A DNA stretch of 9,141 bases from Nitrososphaera sp. (lineage in GTDB: Archaea > Thermoproteota > Nitrososphaeria > Nitrososphaerales > Nitrososphaeraceae): positions 1-9,141 of the forward strand of contig JAKEIF010000267.1 of assembly GCA_022545875.1 (NCBI GenBank), read 5' to 3'. This document shows, one piece after another, positions 7,140 through 9,141 of this stretch (position 1 is the first letter of the stretch; every line of letters starts with the position of its first letter). The translations under genes and the position numbers were made by a program. Below the pieces are notes generated by a model. The model was not told the origin of the DNA, searched no databases, and saw only the letters and a list, made by a program, of their open reading frames with translations.

Positions 7140-8795
7140 GTGCAAAGCATGTCAGGCTCAACTGCAGTAATTAACCAAGCTCCTCAGATAAGGACACTCT
7201 TGTCGGCATTTGACAAGCTAGCCGACCCTTCTGTTTCTGATTTTACTTCGTCTATTCCTGAAAGATTTGAGGAAGCTGCGTTGCATGTATCCTCCCAAAA
7301 TTTGCTAGTCAGCGACTTTGTTCTTCGCAATAGAATGATGATGAAGCCCATGATAGAAAAATTCCATGGCAATGCGGGAACACTCACTGCTTCTGTCCAA
7401 GAGTCCATCCAGCTATTGGACGATCCAACGACCAAGATTGTCGTTTCTACGCATCAGCCCAACCTCTTTGCCTACGGAGGGGTCTTCAAGAAAATTGTCA
7501 TGCTTGAAAACATTAGGAACCTCTCTGCGCCTGTCGGCCATAGCAAGATCATAAACCTATTCTTGATAGTTGATCATGATTTCGTCGACGAAACATGGAT
7601 GCGCGTTGCACAGCTGCCAAGTATCAACCACTCGTCAGGCATCATGGAGCTTCGAGCGCCCATCACCGATTCTAAGAGATGGCTAATGGTCTGCAACGTC
7701 CCACTGCCCAGCAAGGGTCTGGTCAATAATTGGAAGCATCAAGTCAAGTCATGGATCAGAAACTGCTCAGAGTCGCAACCTCAAATAAGAAACAAGTCAA
7801 ATGCGCACTTTGAAGAATTTTGGCAGCAAATAGTTGAAACGTCTTATTCTAGGGCTAGATCGTATTCTGAACTCAATTCATTCATTACCTCGAATCTGGT
7901 GAACCATGCCTGGGGATACAGCACCCTTTTTGTGAGACTTTCAGATTTGGCACAAGTATTTGAGAACGGTTTTACATTTTTGCTATCCAACTTTGGTCTT
8001 TACTCCGACGCATTGCGCGGAATTGAGCAAAAGTTGATGAGCAGAGGCATCGATACTGGGGTGAGCTCCTCGGCTTATCAAAATGCCCCTGTATGGATTC
8101 ATTGCTCATGCGGGAGTAAGGCTTCAGCCAAGCTTTTGAGAGACGAAACGACCGCGAATCTAGCCGGCACGTGTACATCATGCAAGAAATACCTCGAGCT
8201 GAGCTTGGGGAAACAAGACGACCTCGATATCTCTAAAGTTGTCAAAGACCTGAGCCCGCGAGCTATTCCAATTCCCCTTTTGCTTTCAAGGGACTTGGGA
8301 ATTAGTTGCTATGCATCTGGTACTGGAGGCATAGGTTACTTGCTTGACGGCAGCGTAGTGGCCAAAAAGATGTCGCTAAATTTTCCGTATATCGCAATTT
8401 GGAGCTCAAAGGACAAATACCTAGGAATAGGACAGCTTCCAGCCTCATCCGATGAGTATCCCAGGGATGAAGATATCGACAACCAATTGAAAACTTTACA
8501 GAAACGGTCTGAAATTTGCCGTGAAAAGATGGGACCTCTGCTGGCGATCAGGCGCAAATGCATTGCGAAATCAAGCTCCCTCCACGAAGTTCTATCCGAA
8601 ATTTTCTCACTCAAGGAAGAGCAGCGCCACATCCACCAGCAGATCAACTTTCTGTCCAGAGCGCGCAACATCGAAAACCTAGCCCCGTGTTTCATTGATT
8701 ACGTAGCTAACTTTGGCATGAAAGAGACGGAGCGGCTATGGACAGAACACCTTGCCCACGATGGGCGCCTAGCAGCTCCTGTTATTTTCCGGTGA
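7140..8795 (+). CDS. BshC-like (bacillithiol cysteine-adding) ligase with zinc-ribbon insert
   Basis: About 551 residues from GTG 7140, close to bacterial BshC (about 540). Numbering from that start, it matches the BshC layout. KIVVSTHQPNLFAYGGVFKK (99-118) corresponds to the GQQPGLxxGPLYxxYK segment, INLFLIVDHDF (138-148) to the FWxAxEDHDF segment, SPRAIPIPLLLSRDLGISCY (372-391) to the SPNxxLRPxxQDxxLPT segment, and ASGTGGIGYLL (392-402) to the GGPGExxYW segment. A C-terminal helical region (about 447-513) resembles the BshC coiled coil. BshC joins cysteine to the free amine of glucosaminyl-malate; here the co-transcribed deacetylase would make such an amine. An unusual CxC...CxxC cluster (C322, C324, C345, C348) looks like a zinc ribbon inserted before the SPN-like segment; I do not recall it in bacterial BshC. 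Several motif residues differ from bacterial enzymes (STHQPN, GTGGIGYL), so substrate or amino acid may differ. Family confidence is good, function moderate. Confidence 0.8.
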   Translation: MQSMSGSTAVINQAPQIRTLLSAFDKLADPSVSDFTSSIPERFEEAALHVSSQNLLVSDFVLRNRMMMKPMIEKFHGNAGTLTASVQESIQLLDDPTTKIVVSTHQPNLFAYGGVFKKIVMLENIRNLSAPVGHSKIINLFLIVDHDFVDETWMRVAQLPSINHSSGIMELRAPITDSKRWLMVCNVPLPSKGLVNNWKHQVKSWIRNCSESQPQIRNKSNAHFEEFWQQIVETSYSRARSYSELNSFITSNLVNHAWGYSTLFVRLSDLAQVFENGFTFLLSNFGLYSDALRGIEQKLMSRGIDTGVSSSAYQNAPVWIHCSCGSKASAKLLRDETTANLAGTCTSCKKYLELSLGKQDDLDISKVVKDLSPRAIPIPLLLSRDLGISCYASGTGGIGYLLDGSVVAKKMSLNFPYIAIWSSKDKYLGIGQLPASSDEYPRDEDIDNQLKTLQKRSEICREKMGPLLAIRRKCIAKSSSLHEVLSEIFSLKEEQRHIHQQINFLSRARNIENLAPCFIDYVANFGMKETERLWTEHLAHDGRLAAPVIFR

Positions 8796-8880
8796 CTGAG
8801 CCTAGAAATCTTCTATTGTCATGTTGGGTTAGAAAGTACGTTTAGCATTAAAAGCGATACAATTCGAATTTCTGTAGAAA
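8796..8880. other. Intergenic region upstream of the winged-helix gene with a palindromic cluster
   Basis: This 85-base gap holds a possible TATA-like ATTAAAAG (8847-8854), about 30 nt before TTG 8881, and the palindromes described separately. No clear terminator hairpin or long T-run follows the BshC-like stop; the nearest T-rich stretch is near 8811-8818. Confidence 0.5.
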
Positions 8881-8882
8881 TT
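8861..8882. promoter_or_regulatory. Palindromic cluster, possible operator of the winged-helix gene
   Basis: Two perfect symmetries overlap: AATTCGAATT (8861-8870), a ten-base palindrome, and AATTTC-TGTA-GAAATT (8867-8882), an inverted repeat with six-base arms. They lie directly at the 5' end of the winged-helix coding frame, where an autoregulator would bind. AT-rich palindromes arise by chance, so this is a suggestion. Confidence 0.4.
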
Positions 8883-9141
8883 GCCTTTAAATGCAGCTGG
8901 GTGGAGCAATCGTGGATGGCTAGAGATAATAGAATTCATTTTGGTAATGTGCGAAAATGGGGCCAGAAAAACCCACGTAATGTACAGATGCAATCTCAAC
9001 TCAAAACAGATTAATCAATACCTCGAGTTTCTCCTTGAGAGCGGCATGCTCGAAATGATTCAAGAGCGGCCAACTTCAAAGCGGTTCATGTACAGGACAA
9101 CGGATCTCGGAAAAAAGTTCATTTCTCATTACAAGCAGCTG
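8881..9141 (+). CDS. Archaeal winged-helix transcription regulator, partial (C-terminus outside window)
   Basis: An open frame runs from an in-frame TAG at 8875-8877 to the window end, 87 codons from TTG 8881. It reads as a winged-helix domain of the type abundant in Thaumarchaeota (HTH_45-like). The first helix is NRGWLEIIEFILVMCENGAR (10-29), followed by KTHVMYRCNLNSKQINQYLE (30-49), containing the turn and recognition helix, a third helix FLLESGMLEMI, and a wing RFMYRTTDLGKKF (68-80). It should bind DNA as a local regulator. The start is doubtful: the frame has no ATG or GTG before the first helix, and TTG 8881 is the only ordinary start codon upstream of it. An ATG at 8916 with a TTTAAA box (8886-8891) at leaderless spacing lies in another frame. 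An unusual start or a frameshift near the 5' end are both possible. Its targets are unknown; the adjacent Pel-like and BshC-like operons are candidates. Confidence 0.72.
   Translation, partial: MPLNAAGWSNRGWLEIIEFILVMCENGARKTHVMYRCNLNSKQINQYLEFLLESGMLEMIQERPTSKRFMYRTTDLGKKFISHYKQL

Noticed and set aside
8336..8695. A 119-codon minus-strand frame
   Set aside because: It is antisense to the well-supported C-terminal half of the BshC-like gene and shows low-complexity Ser/Arg content.
6426..8795. Assignment as a standard bacillithiol locus
   Set aside because: Only the BshB- and BshC-like steps are present, motif residues of the BshC-like protein differ from bacterial enzymes and the nearby glycosyltransferase is PelF-like rather than BshA-like.
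8916..9020. Small plus-strand frame starting MARDNR
   Set aside because: It closes after 34 codons and reads through the conserved winged-helix region in the wrong frame, so it is not proposed as a gene, only noted as a start-site conflict.

Overview
The window looks like a chromosomal segment from an ammonia-oxidising archaeon of the Nitrososphaera type (Thaumarchaeota). This is an inference. It rests on the winged-helix regulator at the right edge, which belongs to a family very common in that group, on TATA-like boxes about 24-30 nt upstream of start codons that mostly lack Shine-Dalgarno sites (leaderless genes), and on moderate base composition. No rRNA, tRNA, IS element or CRISPR array was seen.

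Layout. (1) Bases 1-390, minus strand: the N-terminal part of a PPP-family Ser/Thr protein phosphatase, cut by the window edge. (2) Bases 493-1557, plus strand: an ATP-grasp ligase of the PylC/CarB-like type, divergent from the phosphatase. (3) Bases 1562-6269, minus strand: a tightly overlapping four-gene operon, in transcription order a TPR-like helical repeat protein, a PelF-like GT4 glycosyltransferase, a UDP-hexose(NAc) 4-epimerase and a 12-TM PelG-like flippase. (4) Bases 6426-8795, plus strand: a divergent two-gene operon of a PIG-L/LmbE (BshB-like) zinc deacetylase and a BshC-like ligase carrying a four-cysteine zinc-ribbon insert. (5) Bases 8881-9141, plus strand: the start of a winged-helix transcription regulator, cut by the window edge.

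How the genes may work together (inference). The minus operon resembles a minimal archaeal version of the Pel exopolysaccharide machinery. The epimerase would supply UDP-GalNAc or UDP-Gal, PelF would polymerise it, PelG would form the membrane channel partner, and the TPR protein could be a scaffold like PelE. The divergent operon has the two enzymes that in bacillithiol synthesis remove an acetyl group from an amino sugar and then couple an amino acid to the freed amine. With no BshA and no PelA in view, one hypothesis is a new pathway in which an amino-sugar glycoconjugate is deacetylated by the PIG-L enzyme and then N-aminoacylated by the BshC-like enzyme, possibly helped by the ATP-grasp ligase. 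The alternative is a small-molecule thiol pathway whose neighbours are unrelated.
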